Shown: piece by piece, positions 40,413-50,130 of the stretch
Position numbering within the stretch: position 1 is the first letter of the stretch
Layout: every line of letters begins with the position of its first letter
NCBI GenBank assembly: GCA_964036045.1
Contig: OZ038382.1
Coordinates: 2,874,612-2,938,611 of the forward strand
Direction of reading: 5' to 3'
DNA length: 64,000 nt
Source: Eutreptiella sp. 'Long Island Sound 2002'
Taxonomy: Eukaryota > Euglenozoa > Euglenophyceae > Eutreptiales > Eutreptiaceae
Translations under genes and position numbers: made by a program
Notes under the pieces: generated by a model
Seen by the model: the letters and a program-made list of their open reading frames with translations, nothing else
What the model was told of the DNA's origin: nothing
Databases searched by the model: none

Positions 40413-40821
40413 AAAGCGTTTCACCGCCGCGGGGTTACCCAGCCCTCGCGTGCCACTCGGGGCCAACAACCCCGAGCAGCGCGTCGCAGCAGCGCGGCGC
40501 AGCTCGCAGCTCGCATCGCAGCGCAGCGTCTCGCAGCGCAGCGCAGCAGCTCGCAGCGCCACTCAGCGACAGCGCCGAGTTCGTCACGGAGCCAGCAGCG
40601 CCGTCCAGAGCTTCGCCCTGACCGCGCAGCAGCCGTGAAAGAGGTGCACAGACCAGGACTCCTGCATCAGCCCCATCGGCAGACCCGGAGTCCCATCGGC
40701 CGACCAGCAAGGCCGCGTCCACCACCTCCACAACCACCGGCTGCCCAGCACCAGCCGCACTTCCAATCCAGTGCTACAGCACCCTCCTCAACAACCACAA
40801 CCAGTTCGTTGAGTTGAACGG
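40413..40821 (+). other. Leader of element B; no standard primer-binding site
   Basis: The sequence directly after the 5' LTR (AAAAGCGTTTCACCGCCGCG) does not begin with the TGG expected for pairing to the CCA end of a tRNA. A GCAGCGCAGC-rich iterated stretch lies at about 40470-40560. Priming may use an internal tRNA region or self-priming. Confidence 0.5.
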
Positions 40822-43800
40822 GTGCACGTCAAGGACCTCAAGACCAACAACGCCCCCACTGCCATGGTGAATTGGCAAGAAGCGGGTAGGAGGTGGCCGC
40901 AGCCCCACCCCCATGTGGCGCGCCTGCTGCGCGGATTGCTGTGGGACCAGCAATACCGCTACAGCAATCCCCAGTGCGAAGGCGGCATGCCCGGGAGCTT
41001 CGAGCTCCGGGAGGACATGGGGGAGGACCGCCTGCGGGCAGTGGAGGAGTGGCTGCGGGCGGAAGGGTACGAGTACCGCTTCCGCCGCAAGCGCTGGAGG
41101 ACGTGGACCCGGCCGGACAGGCCCGGCGAAGGGCTGCGCCCCGACGGGATTGAGGAGGACGAGGACCCCAACGCCTACCTGTCGGGCGCCTCGATCAACG
41201 TCTCCCTGTGGGACGTGATCGAGAAGAAGTTCCCGGCACCGGGGAACGAGCGCAGGCTGCAGGGCAGCAGCAGCGCGTCTCCGGCGACGGAGAAGCGGTC
41301 CGCCGGGGACAGGAAGCGGGACCGGAGGTGGCGGGAGTACCAGGAGTCCCTGGCCGCCGAAGCCGCCCAAGGCGCCAGGGGCGGAACCCCAGCCCCCAGT
41401 CCCCAACGGCCCAATGGTGGTCACCACCCCGGCTCCACCACCCTTGGCGACTACATCCAAGTCGCCAAGCAGACCCAGGCCAAGCCCCGTCCGCTGCTCC
41501 TGAGGGCCCGGCAGGCCCCAGCAGGCCCCAGCAGCGACGTGGAGTCGGCCCACCGCGGGAGGATGCCAGCCGACCAGGCCAGCTCCAGCAGCAGCGTCGC
41601 TCCCGAAAGGGACGTGGCGCGCACCTGTGAGCGCGCCTGTGGGGTGCCCTGCAACCGTCTGGTTGCCCGGCAACGGGCCAAGCAGTACAGCGCTGCTGTG
41701 GAGGGCGCCGCCGGCATCGCCCAGGAGGAAGCTGCGGAGTGGGCGCATGGCATGGCCATCCACACCCAGACCATGGCGGCCATCGCGGCTGGACTCACGG
41801 CCGTAGCCGCCCATGGGGCAGCGACTGCCCAGGTCAACGGTGAGTTGGCGGCAGCCGACGAGGAAGCCCGCCTGACGCACGAGGCCATTGCCTGCAAGGA
41901 GGCCGAGGTGAAGGCGCTGGGGGAGGCGCTTGCCCAAGAGAGGGCAAAGAAGGAGGCGGAGGAAAGGGCCCACGCCGAAGCGACGGCTAAGGCCCAGGAG
42001 GATGCCGCCAAGAAGGAAGCCATCGAGGCCGCGCGACGGAAGGTCGCTGAGGAGAAGGCCAAGACGGAGGCGGAGCTGGCGGCGTTGGAGGCGCAGAAGG
42101 CGCAGCTGCTGCAGGCCCGGGAAGCCGAGGCGGCTCGTGCTCGGGAGGAAGCCGAAGCGCGAGCTGCCGCAGCCACCGCCGCTGCAATGGAGGAGGCAGA
42201 GGCCAAACTCCGCCACAAGACTCCCCCGGGAGGATCGCGAGTGGACACCCTTCGAAGGCTTTTCGAAGGGGACGCCTCCTCCAGGATGAAGCTGGATGAG
42301 GCGGACACGGGCAGCAGTGGGAGCGGTAGCACCACCGCCCGTCGACTGAGGAAGGGCAAGGGGAAGACCCCCGAGAGGCCGCGGAGGCCAGCGGGTGGGC
42401 ACCCCCACGACAGTGACCCCTTCTTCACCGCCAGTGACGGGGATGAACGAGGCCGTCGACATCGCCAAGTGGTGGCTTGGACGGGCGGAGGTGGCGGAGA
42501 CGTGCCCATGGAAGGTGAGGATGAGGATCCCCCTCCTCCCTACCGGAGCTCCGAGTCCTCCGTGACCGAGACGCCCAGGTGGGGCGACATGGACGAGGAT
42601 GACGACATGGGGTTCGGCATCACGAGGAAGCGCCCATCCTCGGACCAACCGAGGCGACCCGGCGGAGACCCACCGGGACCCCCTGGCGGAGGACCTTCAG
42701 GACCCCCTGGAGGACGCCCACCGAGTGGACCCCCTGGAGGCGGACCACCGGGCGGGGGAGGACCCCCTGGACCGGGCGGACCCGGCGGAGGCCCTCCTGG
42801 AGGACCCCCTGGGGACCCCGACGACCCACCAGGGAACGGCGACCCAGATGCCACCTGGCGGTGGATTGTCTACCTCCGCAGGAGAGTTCAGTTGCTCGAG
42901 CTGGAGGTAGACACGGGCAAGAGCGAGATGGCTCGCATCTCCACGGTCGCCGCGCGCGCGCAGAAGGACCTGGACATCGCCAGGGCCGAGACCAAGTCGC
43001 TGACCAACGTTGTCAGCGGCCTGCAGGAGAGGCTGGACGCGCTGGAAGCCAGTGGGAGCGTCGGCAGCGACCACCCACCCCTGGAGTCTGGCTCGTCGGA
43101 CGACGGCTGGGGACCCGGACCAGGTCCAGGCAGACCCCATGCCCCCGGCGGAGCCCCCAGGAGTCGCCCCAGCGCCAGTGCCCCCTCTCTTACCGCCCCC
43201 TCTCACCACAGCGCGGGCCGCCGCAACGAGTGCGTGCCGCCCGGCAGTGGCAGTGAGGAATGGCGCGATGAGTGGCTCAGCGCGGACTACCACAACCGCC
43301 GCGCTCCACCGCGGACGCCTGTACGCCCCCGACGCCCGCCACCAGCCCCGGTGCCGATCCCCAGGGCTGGAGGACGTTATGGTGGACTCAGGGATGAGGT
43401 CCCCAGAGGGGACGTGGAGTGGGATGTCGGCGAAGGTGAGGACCTGGACCTGGACCAGGAGGAGTTCGACATCAGCCCGCCGCGTGGTGCACGACGGGAG
43501 GCCGCTGAACGCAGCCGCCGGCGCCGTGATGAGGATGCGTACATGGATGCAGTACGGCGTGAACATTTCGGTTCAGCGTACGTGGAGGAACCGCGGCGTA
43601 GCCACAGGGATTCCATGGAGGAGATGGACGTGGCGGCCGTGGGAGTCCGTGGGCGAGGGCGATGGGAACCTCGGTCGACCTCGCGGCCGGCGTTCATGGT
43701 CTCTAAGGCCGCGGATGCCGCCGTGTGGGAAGACCTGAAGGACATCAAGCCCCCCATGTACGACGGCAACCCCCTCAACCTCGACCGCTTCTTGGAGAAG

Positions 43801-45186
43801 CTGGACGATTGGGGGCTGACCGTCACTGAAGACCTGCCTCCCGCTGATGCGGAGAAGTATGTCTTCAAACGGTTCAGGTACCGCCTGCCGGAAGTGCTCG
43901 GCGAGCTATACTTCGTGGGGACCAAGGAGGGGAGAATCAAGACCCTCAAGGACGCCAAGAAGTGGCTCAACGAGCAGGAGCGGGTGGACGCTCCGCAGGT
44001 GGCTGCCAAGCGCTGGAAGTCCATCAAGCTTGAGCATGATGGACGGGAGATCCGCCTACGGGAATGGCGTGACTTCCGAGGGAAATACACCCTCTTCCGC
44101 CGCAACGTGGAGGATTGGAACGAGGGTGACGAGCAGGCTCGCCTGCTCTCCATGCTACCGGAAGCATGGATCAAGAGGGTCACCAAGGAGGAATCCAAGA
44201 GGGCCAAGTCCAACCACACGGTCAAGATGATGCTCCCCAAGGAGTATCATACGAACGTGGTGTCTTGGGCGAAGAAGAACGTGGCCCGGGATGTCAAACG
44301 GCACTCCCTGCGGAACGCCCTTCTCATCACCGTCTCGGGCGATCGCGAGAAGACCGCGATGTGGCGCCTTGACGACTGTGAGTTGAGCGGCCAGACCATC
44401 CGTCTGCAGCCCATCCCGGCGCGGATGAGCTGCGACGAGATCCTGGAGTGGGTTGGCGAGGAGGTACTCAAGGAGTACCGAAACCTCCACCACACCCGCG
44501 GGTTGAGGCCCGGCGACCGCGACGTCAACTACGTTGGCGAGGGACCTGGCGGGGAAGACGCCATGGACCCAGCGGGAGCCGGCGGCGATGAGACTCTCGT
44601 CGACGATGACGACGACGATGAGCCCGCCGAGGTGGCCGTTTGTGCCTTCCCGGCCAGGAACCTGAACACGGGGAGCAAGCCGGGAAACTGGAAGCCCCTG
44701 CAGCAGGGTTGGAGGAAGCAGGAGAAGAGGGACCCTCGCCGCATTGGCGACCCTCCGCTGTCCTTTGGGGAGTTCATACGAGCTCACCCTCAGGGCTGTT
44801 TCGTGTGTTATGGGAGGAAGAAAGGCTTCAACCATGACCACCGAACATGCCCCGTCCACAAGGCCGACACGGAGGCTTACAAGAAGGCGCACGGGTCGAA
44901 GAAGCGTGCGCCCGCGGGTATCCGGGAAGCCAAAATGGAGGTCGACAAGGACGAGCTGGCCAAGCTGATGTCGTCGGTGGGGACCGAGTTGGCCAAGGAG
45001 ATCCAGGAGATCAAGCGGAACTGGGTCCCCAGGTCGGACAACAAGAACAAGGAGAACAACCAGAATGACCAGAACAAGGACAAGGACAAGAAGGGTAAAG
45101 GAGGAGGTAAAGGGGGAAGAAAGAAGGGCGTCAACGACGTTGAGGCCGAGGAGAACACCCCCTCTTCCACAACCGACGCCCCCTAG
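40822..45186 (+). CDS. Element B gag polyprotein
   Basis: 1,454 residues from the plus-strand frame after the leader, much longer than a typical Ty3-type gag. A poly-Ser motif (ADQASSSSSVAP) lies near 252-263. A long Ala/Glu/Lys-rich coiled coil spans about residues 345-475. A collagen-like Gly/Pro tract lies near 612-676. The capsid-like region (PPMYDGNPLNLDRFLEKLDD, then WRDFRGKYTLFRRNVEDWN) is at about 970-1130. A Cys/His finger (CFVCYGRK...HRTCPVHK) lies near 1327, followed by a Lys/Gly-rich tail. It ends in TAG at 45184-45186, and the same frame stays open into pol, so readthrough would give Gag-Pol. A few more codons upstream are open; the ATG near 40864 is another possible start. Confidence 0.88.
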   Translation: MHVKDLKTNNAPTAMVNWQEAGRRWPQPHPHVARLLRGLLWDQQYRYSNPQCEGGMPGSFELREDMGEDRLRAVEEWLRAEGYEYRFRRKRWRTWTRPDRPGEGLRPDGIEEDEDPNAYLSGASINVSLWDVIEKKFPAPGNERRLQGSSSASPATEKRSAGDRKRDRRWREYQESLAAEAAQGARGGTPAPSPQRPNGGHHPGSTTLGDYIQVAKQTQAKPRPLLLRARQAPAGPSSDVESAHRGRMPADQASSSSSVAPERDVARTCERACGVPCNRLVARQRAKQYSAAVEGAAGIAQEEAAEWAHGMAIHTQTMAAIAAGLTAVAAHGAATAQVNGELAAADEEARLTHEAIACKEAEVKALGEALAQERAKKEAEERAHAEATAKAQEDAAKKEAIEAARRKVAEEKAKTEAELAALEAQKAQLLQAREAEAARAREEAEARAAAATAAAMEEAEAKLRHKTPPGGSRVDTLRRLFEGDASSRMKLDEADTGSSGSGSTTARRLRKGKGKTPERPRRPAGGHPHDSDPFFTASDGDERGRRHRQVVAWTGGGGGDVPMEGEDEDPPPPYRSSESSVTETPRWGDMDEDDDMGFGITRKRPSSDQPRRPGGDPPGPPGGGPSGPPGGRPPSGPPGGGPPGGGGPPGPGGPGGGPPGGPPGDPDDPPGNGDPDATWRWIVYLRRRVQLLELEVDTGKSEMARISTVAARAQKDLDIARAETKSLTNVVSGLQERLDALEASGSVGSDHPPLESGSSDDGWGPGPGPGRPHAPGGAPRSRPSASAPSLTAPSHHSAGRRNECVPPGSGSEEWRDEWLSADYHNRRAPPRTPVRPRRPPPAPVPIPRAGGRYGGLRDEVPRGDVEWDVGEGEDLDLDQEEFDISPPRGARREAAERSRRRRDEDAYMDAVRREHFGSAYVEEPRRSHRDSMEEMDVAAVGVRGRGRWEPRSTSRPAFMVSKAADAAVWEDLKDIKPPMYDGNPLNLDRFLEKLDDWGLTVTEDLPPADAEKYVFKRFRYRLPEVLGELYFVGTKEGRIKTLKDAKKWLNEQERVDAPQVAAKRWKSIKLEHDGREIRLREWRDFRGKYTLFRRNVEDWNEGDEQARLLSMLPEAWIKRVTKEESKRAKSNHTVKMMLPKEYHTNVVSWAKKNVARDVKRHSLRNALLITVSGDREKTAMWRLDDCELSGQTIRLQPIPARMSCDEILEWVGEEVLKEYRNLHHTRGLRPGDRDVNYVGEGPGGEDAMDPAGAGGDETLVDDDDDDEPAEVAVCAFPARNLNTGSKPGNWKPLQQGWRKQEKRDPRRIGDPPLSFGEFIRAHPQGCFVCYGRKKGFNHDHRTCPVHKADTEAYKKAHGSKKRAPAGIREAKMEVDKDELAKLMSSVGTELAKEIQEIKRNWVPRSDNKNKENNQNDQNKDKDKKGKGGGKGGRKKGVNDVEAEENTPSSTTDAP

Positions 45187-48100
45187 CGGAGCCCCTGCAG
45201 CCAAGGGTCCCAGCTAGGGCGGTCGCAGGATGGTGACGTGGGAAGCGCCGAACCATCCCAGTCGGGAGTCGATAAGCACAAGGGGACTGCCGCGGGCGGA
45301 AGGCCCGGTCCGGCGCCCAGTCGCGGAGGCGGGGTGAGGGCAAGTGGAGGCACGAACCCTTGCACCCGTCCGTCCTTCGCGACCAAGAACGTGTTTGATG
45401 TACTACAGGATCTATCCGAGAGTATCGGAGGATCACCCGGACCGCAGCTGGATGCTGCAGATGGGCAGCCTGAGCCCATTGTCCACGACCTGCACCAGTC
45501 GCTTGTGGAGCTTCTGGAACGGCCGGAGATCCTGAGTTTGCACGCCGTACGCCGTGTCGGTCGCGAGCGGCAGTTGCATCTTAAGGTCCGTGCCCTATGC
45601 GGGGAAGTGGAAAAGGTTTTCGACGTGTTGGTCGACACGGGAGCTCAAGTCAGCTTGGTCAAGGCTGGCCTACTTCCACCAGAGTGTCTGACCGACAGTC
45701 GGAAGCCTGTCAGGCTGAAGGTGGCGAACGGCCAGTACATGGTGGGAGGCACGAAGGAAGCGGCCATCGGGCTGCAGTTCGTGAACCATCGTGAGCTGAG
45801 CCGCCCAGACCTCGGCAAGGAAATCCTCCTGCACGGTAGCTTCTACGAGGCCGAGATGGACTGGGACATGATCGTCGGGTACGACTTCATGATGGAGACG
45901 GACTCCGGCGTCCTCCCGGCCCAGGCCTCCATGACCCTGTACCAGGACGACCAGCTCTCGTGGCTTTCGTCACCTGAGCACCATGTGGAATGCCAATGGA
46001 TCCACCCCGAACGCAATCAGCTCGAAGTGGCCGCGCTGGACACTGAGCCCACTGGGCCAGCGAATCAGGAGTACGGCGTAAGGCCGGAAGTGGCGAACCG
46101 AGTGGTTGCGGACCTGGGAGCGTCGGATCTGGCCCTGGATGCGTTCTCTTCAGGAACCTCCGCCCATCTTCAGGTATGTGAGAAGTACTGGAGCGCACAG
46201 GACTCTGCGTGGAAGAAGCACTGGGGTCCGCATCAGGGCTTGATGTGGATCCATTGCCCCCGATGGGACATTCCAAGAGCGATAGCGAAGATTCGCAAGG
46301 ACCGCTCCAAGGCAGTGCTGGTTGTTCCTATGGGATGCACCGAGGAGGAAAGTACCCGACATTGGGTAGCCTCATTGACCAACATGACCTTAAACAAGGT
46401 CGTCCTACCGGCTGGAGAGAGTGTCTATCAGGACGCTAAGGGACAGCCCATGCCACCCCAGAGATGGCCAACGGAATTCCACTATGTGGATGGGGGCCTT
46501 GATCAGGCCGACACCACGGACTTCGTGTGTGTCAACCGTATCATAGCAGAGCCTTGGAGGCAATGCTTTGCGGTTCCCCCTGTTGACATCGAAGAATCGG
46601 AATCCGAAGACCCCCTCACTGAAGAGGAGTGGGATCTGGTTCAGGGGTATATGGATCAGCCCTTTCACGACTGGGGAAACCAGCGTGAGGGCAAAGGCCA
46701 GGACAAAGCCTGGTGGGAAGTGGACTCAATCGTCTCCGGTTCCTATGACGGGAATACCTTCGTACAGAGGGTGCTGGATCACATGTCCAGCCAAGACGAG
46801 CCGCCTGGCGGTAACCCACCCACCTACGGCGATCTGTTCCGAGGCAAGACCAGGAATGGCCCTTTGGGCCACCTGGGAAGACCACCTGAGCCGAAAGCGA
46901 GCGGGGTCGCTACCCCTCAAGTAAGCTCCGTGGTTCAAGTGCCCGGAAAAGCCAAGGCGGAGTCCGATGACTGCCCCAAGATCCAGGCGTTGAGGGCCAG
47001 GCTGAAGCAGAAGTATGGCGAGACCTTCTTCAGCGGAAAGCCTGTGTTTTCCCCACCGGTGCGTGGACCGTATGGCGAGGCCAAGATACGACTGAAGCAG
47101 GACCCCCGTGTGTATCGACACCGGGAGTTCGCCCTGAGGGGCGAGAGGAAAGAGGCCATGGAAAAGATCCTCCGTGACTTCATCCAGAGAGGCTGGCTTG
47201 AGCAGTGCCACTCCGAGTGGGCCTCTCCTTGCTTCGTCGTCCCCAAGAAGGTTGCCGGTGAGTGGCGGCTCGTGGTCGACTACCGCGGCCTGAACGCCCA
47301 AACGCAGCACGACAGCTATACGCTGCCCCTCATTGAGGACATGCTGCAAAAGCAACACCGGCGGAGGATCTTCACGGTGATCGACCTGAAACATGGTTAT
47401 CATCAGATGCCTCTGGCCGAGGAGTCCCGTGCCTGCACAGCCATGAGCACCCCACTTGGACCTCTCCAGTGGAAGGTGATGCCTATGGGCGTTACCAACG
47501 GCAATGCGGCTTTTCAGCGGATGCTGGAGAACCTGCTTGAGCCGGTGCGCGACTGTGCGGACCCCTTCGTGGACGACGTGATCATCGCGTCCGGGGACCC
47601 CAGCATGAGCTACGAGGAGCTCCTGGAGGCACACGAGAGGGACGTCACTCGAGTGCTGGACCTTCTGGTTCGGCACAAACTCACGGGCAGCAGTGACAAG
47701 GCCACCATTGCGGTAAGCGAGGTGGTCTTCGCTGGCCACGTAGTTGGGAACGGGCAGCGAAAGCCCATACCTGGCAAGGTGGCTGCGATTGAGCACTGGG
47801 AAAAGCCCAAAACGGTCTCTGAGCTACGGGCATACTTGGGGTTCTGCAACTACTACTCGGGGTATATCAAAATGTATGCCGAGTATGCAGCCCCCATGAC
47901 GACCATGCTCCAGGGCAACCGAGAGGAGACCAAAAAGGGGTCCAAGAAGGCTCTGGTCTGGACTGCTGAGTCCGACCGTGCCTTTGAGGGGATGAAGCAG
48001 GCGCTGCTATCCGCAGTGGGTCTGCACCTCGTGGATCCCGACCGGGGGTTCGTCCTGCGCACCGACGCTTCCGACTACGCCATTGGCGCTGTGTTGGAGC

Positions 48101-50130
48101 AAGTGCTTGACGACGGGAGGCACGTGCCCGTGGCCTTCTGGAGCCGAGTCCTGGCGGAAGGCCAGAGACGGACGTGGACGCCCCGTGAAAAGGAGGCGTA
48201 TGCCATCGTCATGGCTCTCAGGAAATGGGCTGGGTACATAGCCCTCCATCCCGTCACCGTCTGCACCGACCATCAGAGTCTGCAGTCGTGGCACAAGGAG
48301 CACGTGGACACCCCCTCAGGTCCCGCCTCCCGACGGGCAAGATGGCATGAGACCTTGGCCCAGTTTGACCTTACGGTTGTTTATATTCCTGGAAAGGATA
48401 ACACCGTGGCGGACTGTCTCAGTAGGTGGGCCTATCCCGCCAGCAAGGGCATGCAGGATATCTCTGCCCATGGCGATGAGGCTGAGACCGCTGAAGCCAA
48501 GAAGATCATTGAAATGGAGCGCCTGATGGAGGAGGAGGATGTTAAATGCTTCGTCGTCATGGCTGCCGATGCCCCCCTCGCATCGAGGGTGAGCAGAGCG
48601 GTCAGTGTACTCGCCCCTGTGGGTGCCGCGGGCGGAAGGCCCGGTCCGGCACCCCCTGTGGGAGTGGAGTCCGACAAGCACCTCTTCCCGGAGTCTTGCC
48701 TCCAGGACGACTGGACCGACGATTACGCCAAGTCTGAGGCCTTTGCGGCCGAGTATAGGGCTGTGACCGACCCTGACGACGGGCAGAAGTGGCCAAAGGG
48801 GCTGACTGAGGAAGATGGCAAGCTCTACCGGAATGGTAAGCTGCTAGTCCCAGAGTCCCGGGTGCTGGAGCTGTGTGAAGCTTGGCACCACCACATGCTG
48901 CACCCAGGGGTCAAGAAGCAAGCTCTTGACATGCAGCGTCGGTTCGAGATCGACCATATCGTTCTCTACACCGCCATCAAGAAGGTCAGGAAGGGTTGCT
49001 CGGTCTGTCAGGCCTGCAATCCCGACAACCGGAACGTCAAGGGGGAACCCCAATGGACCCCGGTTCCTGACCAGCCCATGGAGAGCGTGGCCATGGACGT
49101 CTTCTCCATGCCCGAAGTGCACATTGGCAAGGAGACCTTTGACTGTGTGGTTCTCTGTGCGGACCGCCACAGCGGCTACGTTGTAGCCGTTCCGGCACGC
49201 AAAAAGGGGTTGCTTGCCAAGGAAGTGGCAGTCATGATGATTCGTCATTGGCTGACCGTCTTTGACATCCCCCGCACCATTTGCAGTGACCGAGGGCCCC
49301 AGTTTACTGGTGGCTGGTTCAAGGCTATGTGTTCCCTCATGGGAATACGACATGCCAAGAGCGTTGCCTATCTCAGCCGGTCTAACGGCCGTGCTGAAGT
49401 GGCTGGACGGCAGCTGTTCGAGAAGCTGCGCAAGATCCACATCACCAATCCACGGCGGAACTGGTTCGAGGAGATGTGGCCTGCTCTGAAGGCCCATCAT
49501 GACACCCCCACTCCGGGCGGTTTGTCCCCTCACCAGATTCTGTTTGGCAGGGACCCCCTGGGTAGGGGACTTCCCTTGTCTGGTGATGGCATGGCTATGG
49601 ATGCCAAGGAGTTCTTCGCGCGGCAAGAGCAAACGGCGCGGGACATCCGCCAGCAGCTTGAGAAGGAGCATGCTGAGCGTCAGAAGTCCGCCCCGAGCTC
49701 GACAGCGCAGAAGTTCAGGGTGGGAGACCCGGTGTGGGTGATCAAACCCCGCCCCATGGGCACCCACCGCACCAAGACCTGGTTCACACCCGGCGAGGTG
49801 GTCCGCAGGATTGGTGAGGACACCTACCGCGTCAAGGTGGGTCACGGACAATTCCGGGAGCGCCACGAGAGTCAACTTCGTGTGCGGGAACCCGACCTCC
49901 GTGGCCGACATGTGTCCCTGGACTATGCCAAACATGAGGCCGATTCGGACGACGACTATGCTGAGCAGGACGACTATACTGTCGAGAAGATCCTGGCTCA
50001 GCGTCCGAAGGCCTCGGCACCCGGAGGTCTGGAGTTCAAGGTTCGTTGGCGAGGCTATGGGCCGTCCCACGACACCTGGGAACCCGTCTCCTCGTTCGTG
50101 CCGCGGGTCAATACTCCCTTCATGGAGTAA
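45187..50130 (+). CDS. Element B pol polyprotein with chromodomain
   Basis: The frame is open from the gag UAG; the first candidate start is the GTG at 45238, giving 1,630 residues. Protease: VDTGAQVSLV near 131. A methyltransferase-like segment starts at LALDAFSSG (about 300), with HCPRW where others have NPPF. Reverse transcriptase: WRLVVDYRGLN near 676, MGVTNGNAAFQ, catalytic FVDD near 777. RNase H: LRTDASDYAIG near 940. Integrase: HHMLHP...CSVCQAC finger (1217-1261), then MDVFSM, SDRGPQFTG and NGRAEVAGRQ for the D,D,E triad (about 1287-1390). Chromodomain: YTVEKILAQ...FKVRWRGYG...TWEP near 1580-1625. It ends in TAA at 50128-50130. All catalytic motifs look intact except the degenerate NPPF. 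Confidence 0.95.
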   Translation, partial: RSPCSQGSQLGRSQDGDVGSAEPSQSGVDKHKGTAAGGRPGPAPSRGGGVRASGGTNPCTRPSFATKNVFDVLQDLSESIGGSPGPQLDAADGQPEPIVHDLHQSLVELLERPEILSLHAVRRVGRERQLHLKVRALCGEVEKVFDVLVDTGAQVSLVKAGLLPPECLTDSRKPVRLKVANGQYMVGGTKEAAIGLQFVNHRELSRPDLGKEILLHGSFYEAEMDWDMIVGYDFMMETDSGVLPAQASMTLYQDDQLSWLSSPEHHVECQWIHPERNQLEVAALDTEPTGPANQEYGVRPEVANRVVADLGASDLALDAFSSGTSAHLQVCEKYWSAQDSAWKKHWGPHQGLMWIHCPRWDIPRAIAKIRKDRSKAVLVVPMGCTEEESTRHWVASLTNMTLNKVVLPAGESVYQDAKGQPMPPQRWPTEFHYVDGGLDQADTTDFVCVNRIIAEPWRQCFAVPPVDIEESESEDPLTEEEWDLVQGYMDQPFHDWGNQREGKGQDKAWWEVDSIVSGSYDGNTFVQRVLDHMSSQDEPPGGNPPTYGDLFRGKTRNGPLGHLGRPPEPKASGVATPQVSSVVQVPGKAKAESDDCPKIQALRARLKQKYGETFFSGKPVFSPPVRGPYGEAKIRLKQDPRVYRHREFALRGERKEAMEKILRDFIQRGWLEQCHSEWASPCFVVPKKVAGEWRLVVDYRGLNAQTQHDSYTLPLIEDMLQKQHRRRIFTVIDLKHGYHQMPLAEESRACTAMSTPLGPLQWKVMPMGVTNGNAAFQRMLENLLEPVRDCADPFVDDVIIASGDPSMSYEELLEAHERDVTRVLDLLVRHKLTGSSDKATIAVSEVVFAGHVVGNGQRKPIPGKVAAIEHWEKPKTVSELRAYLGFCNYYSGYIKMYAEYAAPMTTMLQGNREETKKGSKKALVWTAESDRAFEGMKQALLSAVGLHLVDPDRGFVLRTDASDYAIGAVLEQVLDDGRHVPVAFWSRVLAEGQRRTWTPREKEAYAIVMALRKWAGYIALHPVTVCTDHQSLQSWHKEHVDTPSGPASRRARWHETLAQFDLTVVYIPGKDNTVADCLSRWAYPASKGMQDISAHGDEAETAEAKKIIEMERLMEEEDVKCFVVMAADAPLASRVSRAVSVLAPVGAAGGRPGPAPPVGVESDKHLFPESCLQDDWTDDYAKSEAFAAEYRAVTDPDDGQKWPKGLTEEDGKLYRNGKLLVPESRVLELCEAWHHHMLHPGVKKQALDMQRRFEIDHIVLYTAIKKVRKGCSVCQACNPDNRNVKGEPQWTPVPDQPMESVAMDVFSMPEVHIGKETFDCVVLCADRHSGYVVAVPARKKGLLAKEVAVMMIRHWLTVFDIPRTICSDRGPQFTGGWFKAMCSLMGIRHAKSVAYLSRSNGRAEVAGRQLFEKLRKIHITNPRRNWFEEMWPALKAHHDTPTPGGLSPHQILFGRDPLGRGLPLSGDGMAMDAKEFFARQEQTARDIRQQLEKEHAERQKSAPSSTAQKFRVGDPVWVIKPRPMGTHRTKTWFTPGEVVRRIGEDTYRVKVGHGQFRERHESQLRVREPDLRGRHVSLDYAKHEADSDDDYAEQDDYTVEKILAQRPKASAPGGLEFKVRWRGYGPSHDTWEPVSSFVPRVNTPFME

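Noticed and set aside
6434-45240. Reassigned stop codons (UAG or UGA read as sense) in this organism
   Set aside because: Frames of 1,454 to 1,737 residues contain no internal UAG or UGA. Reassignment would scatter them throughout; here they occur only at module boundaries or in pseudogenes.
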